Positions 54,311 to 63,895 of a DNA stretch of 64,000 nt are shown here, one piece after another (position 1 is the stretch's first letter; every line of letters starts with the position of its first letter). The translations under genes and the position numbers were made by a program. Below the pieces are notes generated by a model. The model was given only the letters and a program-made list of their open reading frames with translations, did no database searches and was not told the DNA's origin. Source of the DNA: an uncultured Bacteroidales bacterium (lineage in GTDB: Bacteria; Bacteroidota; Bacteroidia; Bacteroidales; P3); contig CAJOEN010000031.1 of NCBI GenBank assembly GCA_905233475.1, positions 27,099-91,098 on the forward strand. The letters run 5' to 3'.

Positions 54311-54998
54311 AATAAATTACATTTATAAAAGTAAACTATTTCAATTTACAAATATACATAAATTTTTCGAAACATTTGTAAATATTGTTAATTTTACAAA
54401 TGTAAACAATGCGTCATCTGGATTATTGCTGGAATAATCATCACTAAATATTTGATTTTATGTATATTACTTGTAGTTTTATTTAAATGTGGAATTTCAC
54501 CCTTTTTACCGTATTATATTGTAGCCACACTTTAAGTAATATTTATAAAATACTGATTTATTATTATTTATAAAATATAAATGCATTTGTTTATGGGATT
54601 TTATATTATTTACAAATATAGTGCTATTTATTTTTGTAAATCTTACAATTCTCCATTGCTTACAATTGTAAAATATATGTTATTGGCTGTCTGTTTACTT
54701 TTGTAAATCAAAATTTTGTTTATTTTTTACCTGAAAAACATTTGGATTAAACATTATTCATATCGATTGCTCATATTTTTTTCTGATCTTCTTTGCTCAA
54801 AATACAGCCTTTATTCCATACCAACTTTACAAATGATTAAAAAACATAGCATTCTCATTGAGGAATAAAGCACTGAACCTGCTACTATCTTTTTGAAATA
54901 TAGTTTGTTACTTGTATTTATCCCCCCACCCTCTTATATTGTTGAAAAAAAAGTTGATATTTATTTGACAATTTTTTTAGCGATATTCTGAAAAATAG

Positions 54999-55006
54999 TA
55001 ATTTTG
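54999..55006 (+). promoter_or_regulatory. Candidate -7 promoter element of a tiny lipoprotein gene
   Basis: TAATTTTG matches TAnnTTTG; no TTTG is found at the usual -33 position. Transcript start near 55013. Confidence 0.45.
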
Positions 55007-55023
55007 CAAACACAATAATTCAG

Positions 55024-55043
55024 AGTGTTTAACGTTAAACACT
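55024..55043. promoter_or_regulatory. Perfect 20-bp palindrome in leader of small lipoprotein gene
   Basis: The arms AGTGTTTAAC and GTTAAACACT form an uninterrupted 20-bp palindrome just downstream of the predicted start of transcription. It could be an operator site or a hairpin in the mRNA. Confidence 0.6.
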
Positions 55044-55073
55044 TCACACAATTAAGTAAAAAAGAAAAGAAAA

Positions 55074-55205
55074 ATGAAAAAAAGATTTTTTATGATAGCT
55101 GGTATAGCACTGATTATCGGTATTTTAGTTACATCTTGCTACGCCACTTCGCACAACACCTGTCCGGCATATCGGGGTTCGCAAACATCGCACTATAGGC
55201 GATAG
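55074..55205 (+). CDS. 43-residue lipoprotein
   Basis: A short ORF encodes a signal peptide with a lipobox (GILVTSC) followed by a 23-residue mature peptide with a Thr/Ser/Arg-rich tail (CPAYRGSQTSHYRR). The lipobox, a -7 promoter element and an upstream palindrome support a real gene. No homologue is recognised. Confidence 0.6.
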   Translation: MKKRFFMIAGIALIIGILVTSCYATSHNTCPAYRGSQTSHYRR

Positions 55206-55299
55206 TTTTGCGAATGTTGTTTGTTTGGAAAAGGTAAGGCAGTTATTATAATTGCCTCCAAGTTAATTTATTTGTAGAAATTCTTAACTGTTCTAAGAA

Positions 55300-55333
55300 A
55301 AAAAGGGGAATGCCGGAGCACTCCCCTCTTTTT
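55300..55333 (-). terminator. Terminator at end of the charged-protein gene (bidirectional)
   Basis: A GGGGA/TCCCC hairpin with T-runs on both strands (minus-strand TTTTTTTT, plus-strand TCTTTTTT) lies 20 nt from the gene's stop at 55352. It would end both that gene and any plus-strand transcript. Confidence 0.8.
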
Positions 55334-55351
55334 TATTGCAAAGCAAGGTTA

Positions 55352-56068
55352 TTACTTTTTCTTGCTCTCTTTGGCTTCATGCTTTGTCTTTTTTTCTGTC
55401 TCTTTAGTGGCTTTGGCTACAGTCTTTTTGGCCGATTTTTGTTCGGCTTTTTCCGTTTTAGTTTTTTTTGTCGAGGTTGCGACTTTTTTTGCGGAGCTTT
55501 TCTTTGCCTTTTTCGTTTCTTTTTCTGATGTTTTTTCCGACTCCATAAGTTCAAGTTCAATGTCGAGCAACTCCTCTTCGTCGGGTTCTAAAACATCGTC
55601 GTTATCGTCGAGCAGGTCGTCATCTTCGTCCAAGTCGTCGTCGTTGAAAGCGTTGTCGGTGGAGGCATCGGCCATAGCAGCTTCTTCGGCATAAGCCTTT
55701 TCATAATCGCCGTGATTTAGGGTGAACTCGCGGTGCGAATCGTCTTTTTCGCCGCGTTCGTTCTGTTCTATTATATCCATTTCGGACATTTCACCGTTTT
55801 TAGAACTATCGCCGAAAATGTCTTTTTCCAGTTCATCTTCAGCCAAATGGGAGTCTATTTTCACCTCAAATTTTACCATATACGAGGTATCGGGAGTTTC
55901 AAAAGGTACCACAAACAGCGGTGTACCATCGGGTTTGATTATTTTGCGCAGATATGGCTCATACCCGTCTGGCTGCGGGTAAGCCTCTGCAAACTGCTCT
56001 TTCAATTCGTCTGTCAACTTATCAAAACTGATAATCCTATTACTTTTGCGAGTTTCGTTATTTCCCAT
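55352..56068 (-). CDS. Charged low-complexity protein of unknown function
   Basis: A 238-residue protein. Residues 1-130 are ordinary; the rest is an acidic stretch (DDDLDEDDDLLDDNDDVLEPDEEELL) followed by a Lys/Ala/Thr-rich tail of about 65 residues resembling histone-like or nucleic-acid-binding tails. No domain is recognised. It is 40 nt after the parE gene on the minus strand. Confidence 0.65.
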   Translation of the reverse strand: MGNNETRKSNRIISFDKLTDELKEQFAEAYPQPDGYEPYLRKIIKPDGTPLFVVPFETPDTSYMVKFEVKIDSHLAEDELEKDIFGDSSKNGEMSEMDIIEQNERGEKDDSHREFTLNHGDYEKAYAEEAAMADASTDNAFNDDDLDEDDDLLDDNDDVLEPDEEELLDIELELMESEKTSEKETKKAKKSSAKKVATSTKKTKTEKAEQKSAKKTVAKATKETEKKTKHEAKESKKK

Positions 56069-56108
56069 TGTTTTACTTTTTTTGTGATTATAGTTTTATA
56101 AATATGAA

Positions 56109-57986
56109 TTAGTCGTTGTCTTCGTCGGTACGCAGGTTTTCCATTAAGAATTTCTTACGTTCCGGCGTATTGTCGCCCATGTAGAAACGCAACACGCTTT
56201 CGCTATCGAAATCCTTGTTGAAAATAACAGGATCGAGGCGCATGTCCTTGCCAATAAAGTTTCTAAACTCGTCGGACGATATTTCGCCAAGCCCTTTAAA
56301 ACGTGTTATCTCGGCGTTGGATATGGTGTTCATTGCTTCAATGCGGTCTTCTTCGGTGTAGCAGTATTTGGTTTTTTGTTTGTTGCGCACCCTAAATAGC
56401 GGTGTTTGAAGTATATACACATGTCCTGTCTTTATCAAGTCGGGGAAGAACTGTAGGAAAAAAGCCAACAGCAGCATGCGTATGTGCATACCGTCGTGGT
56501 CGGCATCGGTGGCTATCACAACATTGTTGTAGCGCAGATTTTCGAGACCGTCGTCGATATCGAGGGCGCTGTGCAGCAGGTTAAACTCCATATTCTGATA
56601 AACGATGGCTTTGCTTTTGCCATAACAGTTCTTGGGTTTTCCACGCAGGCTAAAAACGGCTTGGGTATTCACGTCGCGCGATTTGGTGATGGAACCGCTT
56701 GCCGAGTCTCCCTCGGTGATAAATATGGTAGTTTCAAGTCGTCGCTCGTGATTGCTGTTGTAGTGCACACGGCAGTCGCGTAGTTTGCGGTTGTTAAGGC
56801 TTACTTTCTTGGTTTTGTCCTTGTTTGCTTTTTTAATTTCGGCAATTTCCTTGCGTTCCTTTTCGGAAGCGACAATTTTTGCCTGCAGAGCTTCGGCAGT
56901 TTGAGCATTGATATGCAGATAGTTGTCTAGATTGCGTGCAAGTATATCTTTAACATAGCCACGCACTGTGGGACTTTCGTTGGGTTGCCCGTTGCGCGAC
57001 GGCTCCATATATTCGGAGCTAAAGTTTGTCTTGGTTTGATTGCGAAATTCCGGATCCTGCACTCGTATGCTCAGCGCACATATTATACCCTGACGTACAT
57101 CGCTCGGGTCGTAATCTTTTTTGTAAAAATCGCGCAAGGTTTTCACTATACCTTCGCGGAAAGCGGCCTGATGTGTACCACCGTCCGGAGTGTGCTGTCC
57201 ATTAACGAAAGAGTAGTATTCCTCCTTGCTGTATTTGCCGTCGAGATGGGTGAAAGCGCATTCGAAATCCCCTTCCTGAATATGTATTATCGGATATAGT
57301 CCCGGTTCCTCCATATTGTTTTCGAGCAGGTCGATAAGGCCGTTTTTGGAATATATACGTTGCCCATTGTAGCGTATAGTCAGACCTTTATTAAGATAAA
57401 CGTAATTCCAGAGTTTCTTTTCAATGTAGTCGTTGATATAGTGGTAGTTACCGAAGCATTTTGTATCGGGTATAAATTCCACGTATGTACCATTTTCCTC
57501 GTCGCAAGGTATTATGTCCGATTCGTTTACGAGCTTACCCTCGCTAAATTCGGCGATTTTGGTTTTTCCGTCGCGTATGGCCTGTACCTTAAAATAAGAC
57601 GACAAAGCATTTACAGCCTTGGTACCCACGCCGTTAAGTCCGATAGATTTTTGGAAAGCCTTGTTGTCGTACTTACCGCCGGTGTTTAGGCGCGACACCA
57701 CCTCCACAACTTTTTCCAAAGGTATTCCGCGTCCGTGGTCGCGAACAGATATGGTCTTGTCCTGAAAGGAGACCGACACATCTATCTGCTTGCCAAAACC
57801 CATTGTAAACTCATCGATGGAGTTGTCTATCACCTCCTTGATAAGGACATATATTCCGTCGTCCTGCGAGGAGCCGTCGCCGAGTTTGCCTATGTACATC
57901 GTCGGACGCAGACGCAGGTGCTCCATATCCTCAAGATGGATGATATTTTCCGATGTGTATCCGTTTTCCAATGTTGTTTCGTCCAT
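56109..57986 (-). CDS. parE: DNA topoisomerase IV subunit B
   Basis: The 625-residue protein has a GHKL ATPase domain (EVIDNSIDEFTMG; DHGRGIPLE) and a TOPRIM domain with EGDSASGSITKS and DADHDGMHI. ParE with ParC decatenates daughter chromosomes. Length and the GSITKSRDVNTQAVFSLRGKP block match ParE better than GyrB. Confidence 0.88.
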   Translation of the reverse strand: MDETTLENGYTSENIIHLEDMEHLRLRPTMYIGKLGDGSSQDDGIYVLIKEVIDNSIDEFTMGFGKQIDVSVSFQDKTISVRDHGRGIPLEKVVEVVSRLNTGGKYDNKAFQKSIGLNGVGTKAVNALSSYFKVQAIRDGKTKIAEFSEGKLVNESDIIPCDEENGTYVEFIPDTKCFGNYHYINDYIEKKLWNYVYLNKGLTIRYNGQRIYSKNGLIDLLENNMEEPGLYPIIHIQEGDFECAFTHLDGKYSKEEYYSFVNGQHTPDGGTHQAAFREGIVKTLRDFYKKDYDPSDVRQGIICALSIRVQDPEFRNQTKTNFSSEYMEPSRNGQPNESPTVRGYVKDILARNLDNYLHINAQTAEALQAKIVASEKERKEIAEIKKANKDKTKKVSLNNRKLRDCRVHYNSNHERRLETTIFITEGDSASGSITKSRDVNTQAVFSLRGKPKNCYGKSKAIVYQNMEFNLLHSALDIDDGLENLRYNNVVIATDADHDGMHIRMLLLAFFLQFFPDLIKTGHVYILQTPLFRVRNKQKTKYCYTEEDRIEAMNTISNAEITRFKGLGEISSDEFRNFIGKDMRLDPVIFNKDFDSESVLRFYMGDNTPERKKFLMENLRTDEDND

Positions 57987-58038
57987 AAATACCTAAGTAT
58001 CTTTCGTTTATCTTCTTTAGTTTTGAATAACCAACTTG

Positions 58039-58046
58039 CAAAGTTA
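58039..58046 (-). promoter_or_regulatory. Candidate -7 element of parE
   Basis: TAACTTTG on the minus strand matches TAnnTTTG 53 nt before the ATG; no well spaced TTTG. Confidence 0.4.
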
Positions 58047-58226
58047 CACAACAAATCAAAATAATCGGAATTTTTTTTGATATTTTTTTTCAACAAATAA
58101 CATTGCAAAACTTTTCGTTTGCTTATAAATACTGTTTCCTTGATTTTCCCCCACAACAGTTTTGCTGATTAATATATTGTAAATCAATAATATATTAGCA
58201 CCGTTATCAAATAGATATTTTTTTTC

Positions 58227-58257
58227 TTTGCCGATACATTTTTTTTTCGTACTTTTG
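58227..58257 (+). promoter_or_regulatory. Promoter of tRNA-Leu gene
   Basis: TTTG at 58227-58230, a 19-nt spacer and TACTTTTG at 58250-58257, a complete consensus. The transcript starts about 7 nt before the tRNA. Confidence 0.8.
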
Positions 58258-58270
58258 CAAATCGAAAAAC

Positions 58271-58352
58271 GCGGATGTGGCGTAATTGGTAGCCGCGATA
58301 GACTTAGGATCTATTGACGTAAGTCGTGGGGGTTCGAGTCCCTTCATCCGCA
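58271..58352 (+). tRNA. tRNA-Leu (anticodon TAG)
   Basis: Acceptor GCGGATG/CATCCGC, an anticodon loop CTTAGGA (anticodon TAG, reads CUA), a long variable arm (about ACGTAAGT) and T arm GGGGTTCGAGTCCC. The long variable arm identifies Leu. CCA is not encoded. Confidence 0.93.
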
Positions 58353-58469
58353 CAAAAGTTCCCACAAATCCTACGGTTAAAATAGTATTCCATTGCCACG
58401 TATGGCAAGGATATAATAAACCGTTTTCAACGCTACGCATTTTCCAACCAAAAACTCATTTTTTTTTTG

Positions 58470-58477
58470 TATATTTG
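58470..58477 (+). promoter_or_regulatory. Candidate -7 element of glmM
   Basis: TATATTTG matches TAnnTTTG, 23 nt before the ATG; no TTTG at the proper distance upstream. Confidence 0.4.
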
Positions 58478-58500
58478 CAAGATTAAAACTTTAAATAAAA

Positions 58501-59864
58501 ATGTCGTTAATAAAATCAATATCAGGAATAAGAGGAACCATCGGAGGCGTTGAAGGTCAAGGCCTTACTCCTATCGATGTAGTGAAATTCGCTTCGGCTT
58601 TCGCCACTTTTCTAAAGCAAAACTGCGGCAAAAAACGCATCACCATGGTGGTGGGCCGCGACGCCCGTGTGTCGGGCGAGATGGTTGACTCCCTCGTCGT
58701 CGGCACCCTGCTGGGCATGGGCGTCGATGTGATAGAGACCGGCCTCTCCACCACTCCCACCGTGGAAATGACAGTGATTTCGCAGCATGCCGACGGCGGC
58801 ATCATCATCACCGCCAGCCACAACCCCAAGCACTGGAACGCCCTCAAGCTGCTCAACGCCAAAGGCGAGTTTATCGACGCCGACGAAGGCAACACCGTGC
58901 TGGCCATCGCCGATTCGGGCAAGGTGGATTTCGCCGAAGTGGACGACCTCGGCACCCTAACGCACCTCGAAGGCTCCATCGACGACCATATTTCCAAAGT
59001 GCTGGCACTGCCCTTGGTGGACACCAAAGCCATTGCCGACGCTCATTTCCGCATTGCCGTCGACGCGGTGAACTCCACCGGCGGCATTGCCATACCGCGA
59101 CTGCTCAAAGCTCTTGGCGTTGAGGATGTTGTGGAGCTGAACTGCCAGCCAACGGGTCTTTTTGCGCACAATCCCGAGCCTCTGCCCGAAAACCTCACCG
59201 AAATTTCGAAAGTCGTTAAGGAAAACGGCTGCAACCTCGGCGTGGTGGTGGACCCCGACGTGGACCGTCTGGCCCTCGTTTGCGAGGACGGCGCCATGTT
59301 CGGCGAGGAATACACCCTCGTTTCCGTGGCCGACTACGTGCTTTCCAACACCCCGGGCAACACCGTCAGCAATATGTCATCGACACGTGCTTTGCGCGAC
59401 ATCACCGAGAAATACGGCAAGTCGTACTCCGCCTCGGCTGTGGGCGAGGTCAACGTGTTAACGATTATGAAGGCAACGGCGGCGTGATATATCCCGAACT
59501 GCACTACGGCCGCGACGCTCTGGTGGGCGTGGCATTGTTCCTCACCCTTCTGGCTAAGAAAGGATGCACCGCCTCGCAGCTGCGCAAGGAATTCCCCAAC
59601 TACGTGATTTCCAAGAACAAAATCCAACTCACTCCCGACATCGATGTGGACAATGTGTTGAAACAGATGGCCGAAAGATATAAACACTTGGACATCAGCA
59701 CTATCGACGGTGTAAAAATCAATTTCGACCACGAATGGGTGCATCTGCGCAAATCCAACACCGAGCCCATCATCCGCGTGTACAGCGAGAGTGCCACCGC
59801 CGAGAAAGCCGACGCCCTGGCCAACAAAATCATCGACGAAATCAACGCTCTTATTTCAAAATGA
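58501..59864 (+). pseudogene. glmM: Phosphoglucosamine mutase, disrupted by a deletion of about 28 nt
   Basis: GlmM interconverts glucosamine-6-P and -1-P for UDP-GlcNAc. The frame is clear from 58501 to about 59476: active-site Ser in TASHNPKHWNALKLL, metal loop in DPDVDRLALV and SAVGEVNVLTIMKA. It then runs into a TGA at 59485-59487. The downstream part (GNGGVIYPELHYGRDALVG ... LRKSNTEPIIRVYSE) is in the -1 frame. Compared with the family's conserved block, about nine residues including the AVIGGE part are missing. Both breakpoints read GGCAAC, so a 28-nt deletion between 6-nt repeats fits. The gene is essential in most bacteria. Confidence 0.9.
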
Positions 59865-60904
59865 GGTACTTATACGCAAAAATAACCTTTTGTCTGTTTT
59901 TCTGCTTTCTGGCAACGGCTACGTTCGCGCAGAAGGATTTCACCAACAACGCCACAATGCGTATCGGCTGGTGGAATCTCGAAAACTATTTCAACCCGCA
60001 GGACGACAGCATTAAATTCGACGAAGCCTTCACCCCCGACGGCTCTAACCACTTCACATACAAACGTTTCTATCTGAAACGCGACAACATCTACAAAACC
60101 ATTGTGGCTCTCGGACAAGGCGACATGCCGGCCATCATGGGCTTTTGCGAGGTGGAGGACGAATGGGTTATGCGTCAGCTGTGTTTCAACACGCCTTTGC
60201 GTAAATACCACTACCACTACGTTCATTACGAATCGCCCGACCGCCGCGGCATCGACAACGCCCTCATCTACCGTCCCGACCGTTTCACGGTGCTTTATTC
60301 CAAGCCCATTTCCGTTGCCAAAGCCGACGACAGCACTTTCTTCACCCGCGACATTCTGCTTGTTTCGGGCGTTACCTACCAAGGCGACACTTTGTTTGTG
60401 TTTGTCAACCACTTCCCTTCCAAACTCGGCGGCGATGTGGCCGAAGTGCGACGCAACTACGTGGCTTCGATGCTGAAACACTCCGTGGACACCGTTATGC
60501 AAAAGCATCCCAACAGCGGCGTCATTATCATGGGCGATTTCAACGACTCTCCTTTCGCCGACTGCATTGTGAAACATCTCGGCGTAGGTCCCGACAAAGC
60601 CGACTGGGAGCGTAACACTATCATCAACCTTGTGGCCGACAAGCCCGCCGGCACCGGCTCGTACAAATATCAGGCCGACTGGTCGTGCATCGACCAGATT
60701 ATGGCTTCGAAAAACATGGTAGTGGAATCCGATTTCCCGCTATACATCAAAAATCAGACCGCCATTATCTTCGACGCCGACTTCCTGCTTATCGACGACC
60801 CCAAGTTTATGGGCAAAAAGATTTTCCGCACCTACATCGGAGGCCGCTACCAAGGCGGTTTCAGCGACCATCTGCCACTTTATATCGACTTAATAAAGAA
60901 ATAA
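59861..60904 (+). CDS. Endonuclease/exonuclease/phosphatase family protein, secreted
   Basis: The 347-residue protein has a signal peptide (MRYLYAKITFCLFFCFLATATFAQ), then GWWNLENYF, a metal/catalytic pair in IMGDFNDSPF, and the C-terminal SDHLPLYIDL of the EEP superfamily. It could act on DNA, nucleotides or phospholipids in the periplasm. The start ATG overlaps the glmM stop (ATGA), so they are translationally linked. Confidence 0.85.
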   Translation: MRYLYAKITFCLFFCFLATATFAQKDFTNNATMRIGWWNLENYFNPQDDSIKFDEAFTPDGSNHFTYKRFYLKRDNIYKTIVALGQGDMPAIMGFCEVEDEWVMRQLCFNTPLRKYHYHYVHYESPDRRGIDNALIYRPDRFTVLYSKPISVAKADDSTFFTRDILLVSGVTYQGDTLFVFVNHFPSKLGGDVAEVRRNYVASMLKHSVDTVMQKHPNSGVIIMGDFNDSPFADCIVKHLGVGPDKADWERNTIINLVADKPAGTGSYKYQADWSCIDQIMASKNMVVESDFPLYIKNQTAIIFDADFLLIDDPKFMGKKIFRTYIGGRYQGGFSDHLPLYIDLIKK

Positions 60905-60914
60905 TATCACGAAA

Positions 60915-61563
60915 ATGAAAAAAATACTCTTCGTTCTTGCAACAGCTTTATTGATAATCTCTTGCGACAAAACCAACAAAGAGGTGATAAACTCCTATCC
61001 CGACGGCAAACCCAAGCTGGTTTATTACACTCAAGGCGAAGGCGCCGACAAAGTGCTTCTTGCCGAAGAAAACCTTTACGAGAACGGCGGTTTGCGTTTC
61101 CGCAAGGACTACAAAGACGGACAGCCGTCAGGCACATGGAAATTCTACTACGAAAACGGCAAGACCTTTGCCGAAGCCGATTTCTCGAAAAACGAGTTCG
61201 GCGACAACTGGAATTTCTACACACAGGACGGCCAAACCCTTGCCCAAGCCAAGGACAGCATTCACCATTTATGGTATGGGCGCTATTCGTGACACTGAAT
61301 ATCAGTTCTATCCAAATTACAAAATGCGCTCCAAAGGCAACCTCAACGAGGGCCAGCGCGACGGCCAATGGACGGCATGGTTCGAAAACGGCAACGTGCA
61401 GTCGGAATGCGCCTACGTCTATGGCGTGGCCCACGGCGAGCAGACAGTTTATTTCGACAACGGGAAGCCCCGCTACAAAGGCTCTTACTTCAACGGCGCC
61501 CGAAAAGGCGAATGGCAGTTCTTCGACGAGGACGGCAACATCCTCACCACACAAAACTTTTAG
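60915..61563 (+). pseudogene. YwqK/MORN-repeat lipoprotein, frameshifted
   Basis: The first frame encodes a lipoprotein signal (VLATALLIISCDKTNKE) and MORN-type repeats (YENGGLRFRKDYKDGQPSGTWKFYYENGK) up to about 61250, then stops at 61292. The +1 frame continues with DTEYQFYPNYKMRSKGN and two to three further repeats (DGQWTAWFENGN; GEQTVYFDNGK) to 61563. The full protein would be about 215 residues. Such proteins are annotated as antitoxin-like YwqK family, with uncertain function. Either a real mutation or a sequence error. Confidence 0.8.
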
Positions 61564-61569
61564 CCCCTG

Positions 61570-63000
61570 ATGCTGAAAAATTGTTTAACACATCCTATTT
61601 ACAAAATTGTCGGCACTGTGGCCGATGAGATGGGCATACAGGCCTTTGCCGTGGGCGGCGTGGTCCGCGACCTACTGCTTGGCCGTCATGCCACTGACAT
61701 CGACATAGTGTGTGTGGGCAGCGGCATAGAACTTGCCACACGCGTGGCCCACAGCATCGACCCTAACAAGGAAGTGGCTGTGTACAAGAATTTCGGCACG
61801 GCCATGTTCCACTACCGCTACAACGACACCGACTGGGAGATTGAATTTGTCGGTGCACGCAAGGAGTCGTACCGCAGCAACAGCCGCAAGCCCATAGTGG
61901 AAAACGGCACCCTCGCCGACGACCAGAACCGCCGCGACTTCACCATCAACGCCATGGCCATATCCCTCAACGCCGACACCTACGGCCAGCTTACCGACCC
62001 CTTCGGCGGCATAGCCGACCTCAACAACGGCATCATCCGCACACCGCTCGACCCCGACATCACCTTCAGCGACGACCCCCTGCGCATGATGCGCGCCATA
62101 CGTTTCGCATCGCAACTGAATTTTGTGATAGAAAACGGCACTTTCGACGCCATCGCCAAAAACAAGGAACGCATTCGCATTGTCTCCAAAGAACGTATCG
62201 CCGACGAACTCAACAAGATAGTGCTTTCGCCAAAGCCGTCGGTGGGTTTCAAACTGCTGAGCCGTTCGGGACTGCTGTCGATTATCTTCCCCGAATTCGA
62301 GGCGCTGAAAGGTGTGGAAACTGTAGGCACCCGAGCCCACAAAGATAATTTTCTGCACACCCTCGAGGTGGCCGACAACATATCGCTGCACACCAACGAC
62401 CTGTGGCTACGATGGGCCGCCCTGCTACACGACATCGGCAAACCCGCCACCAAACGCTACGACGAGAAAATCGGCTGGACTTTCCACGGACACGAGGTAC
62501 GGGGAGCCAAGATGGTGAAAAGCATTTTCCGCAACCTGAAACTTCCGCAAAACGAAAAGATGCGCTACGTGGAGAAACTCGTGCTTTTGCACCTGCGTCC
62601 TATCATATTGGCAGAGAGCATTGTAACCGACTCGGCAGTGCGTCGCCTGCTTTTCGACGCCGGCGACGACATCGACGACCTTATGCTGCTCTGCGAGGCC
62701 GACATCACATCGAAAAACCAGCAGAAAGTGGAGCGTTTCCGCAACAATTTCAAGATAGTACGCCAAAAACTCATCGACCTTGAGGAACGCGACCGCATAC
62801 GCAATTTCCAGCCCCCCGTCTCCGGCGAGGACATCATGAAAACTTTCAACTTGCCGCCATGCAAGGAGATTGGCGTAATCAAAGACGCCATAAAGGAAGC
62901 CATTTTGGAAGGCACTATCCCCAACGAGCGAGAGGCCGCATTGCAACTGATGTTTTCCGAAGCCGAAAAACTCGGACTCAAACGCACTGAAAATGAGTAA
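61570..63000 (+). CDS. cca: CCA-adding tRNA nucleotidyltransferase with HD domain
   Basis: The 476-residue protein has the nucleotidyltransferase motif [24 protein letters not shown] (about 19-42) and an HD domain with [14 protein letters not shown]. It adds or repairs the 3' CCA of tRNAs, needed here since tRNA genes in the window lack CCA. Confidence 0.92.
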   Translation: MLKNCLTHPIYKIVGTVADEMGIQAFAVGGVVRDLLLGRHATDIDIVCVGSGIELATRVAHSIDPNKEVAVYKNFGTAMFHYRYNDTDWEIEFVGARKESYRSNSRKPIVENGTLADDQNRRDFTINAMAISLNADTYGQLTDPFGGIADLNNGIIRTPLDPDITFSDDPLRMMRAIRFASQLNFVIENGTFDAIAKNKERIRIVSKERIADELNKIVLSPKPSVGFKLLSRSGLLSIIFPEFEALKGVETVGTRAHKDNFLHTLEVADNISLHTNDLWLRWAALLHDIGKPATKRYDEKIGWTFHGHEVRGAKMVKSIFRNLKLPQNEKMRYVEKLVLLHLRPIILAESIVTDSAVRRLLFDAGDDIDDLMLLCEADITSKNQQKVERFRNNFKIVRQKLIDLEERDRIRNFQPPVSGEDIMKTFNLPPCKEIGVIKDAIKEAILEGTIPNEREAALQLMFSEAEKLGLKRTENE

Positions 63001-63895
63001 GAAAACTCTTTTCGTAATTGTCGGCCCTACGGCGATAGGCAAAACAGCCACGGCCATACGCTTGGCGCAACAGCTTGGCACCGAGATACTTTCGTGCGAC
63101 TCGCGACAATTCTACAAAGAGCTTAACATTGGCGTGGCCCGTCCCAGCGAGGAGGAACTGGCGGCGGCAAAGCACCATTTCATCGCCAACCTTTCGATAC
63201 ACGACAACTACAACGTGTCCATGTACGAGCACGACGCCCTCGCCCTGCTCGACGACCTTTTCGCCACCCACGACACCGCCGTCGCAGTAGGAGGCTCGGG
63301 ACTTTACGTAGATGCGCTGTGCCAGGGCATCACCGCCATGCCCGACCCCGACCCCGAAATACGGGCTCAGCTGAAACAAACGCTGGAAACCGAGGGCATT
63401 GAGAGTCTTCGCCACCAGCTACGCATCCTCGACCCCGACTATTACTACTCCACCGAAATCGCCAACCCTCTGCGCATTATTCGCGGACTGGAGATGTGCC
63501 TCACCACCGGTCGCCCCTTTTCGCAAATCCGCAAAAGCGACATCAAAGAACGGCCATTCGACATTGTAAAAATCGGCCTTACCTGTCCTCGCGAAGAGCT
63601 TTACAACCGCATCAACCTGCGCGTGGACCAGATGGTTGGCAACGGCCTTGAGGACGAAGCGCGGGGACTACTGCCCTACCGCAACCTCAACGCCCTGAAC
63701 ACCGTCGGATACAAGGAACTTTTCGACTATTTCGACAGCAAAATCACTTTGGCACAGGCCATTACCGATATCAAAACGCACACACGGCGCTACGCCAAAC
63801 GCCAAATTACATGGTTGCAAAGGTATCAGGACATACAATGGTTTGAAAGAGGGAATGTTGAGGACATTTTGAAGGTTGCAGAAAGGGAAAAGTAA
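62993..63895 (+). CDS. miaA: tRNA dimethylallyltransferase
   Basis: The 300-residue enzyme has a P-loop [16 protein letters not shown] (about 9-24), [21 protein letters not shown] and the conserved [21 protein letters not shown]. It prenylates A37 in tRNAs reading UNN codons. It overlaps the cca gene by 8 nt. Confidence 0.95.
   Translation: MSKKTLFVIVGPTAIGKTATAIRLAQQLGTEILSCDSRQFYKELNIGVARPSEEELAAAKHHFIANLSIHDNYNVSMYEHDALALLDDLFATHDTAVAVGGSGLYVDALCQGITAMPDPDPEIRAQLKQTLETEGIESLRHQLRILDPDYYYSTEIANPLRIIRGLEMCLTTGRPFSQIRKSDIKERPFDIVKIGLTCPREELYNRINLRVDQMVGNGLEDEARGLLPYRNLNALNTVGYKELFDYFDSKITLAQAITDIKTHTRRYAKRQITWLQRYQDIQWFERGNVEDILKVAEREK

Larger units (their letters stand above)
54311..55073. 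promoter_or_regulatory. 760-nt AT-rich noncoding region with repeated TTTACA/TGTAAA palindromes
   Basis: No ORF is supported. Copies of TTTACAAATGTAAA or half-sites occur at 54345-54353, 54374-54383, 54393-54406 (palindromic), 54609-54617, 54633-54640, 54660-54671 (TTACAATTGTAA palindrome), 54694-54707 (TTTACTTTTGTAAA) and 54826-54834. They cluster near the HTH gene, the first site overlapping its -7-like CAAATATA (minus strand TATATTTG at 54349-54356). These are probable operators. Confidence 0.55.

Noticed and set aside
54311..55073. Phage or plasmid origin in the AT-rich spacer
   Set aside because: No replication gene, iterons of regular spacing or integrase nearby; repeats fit operators better.
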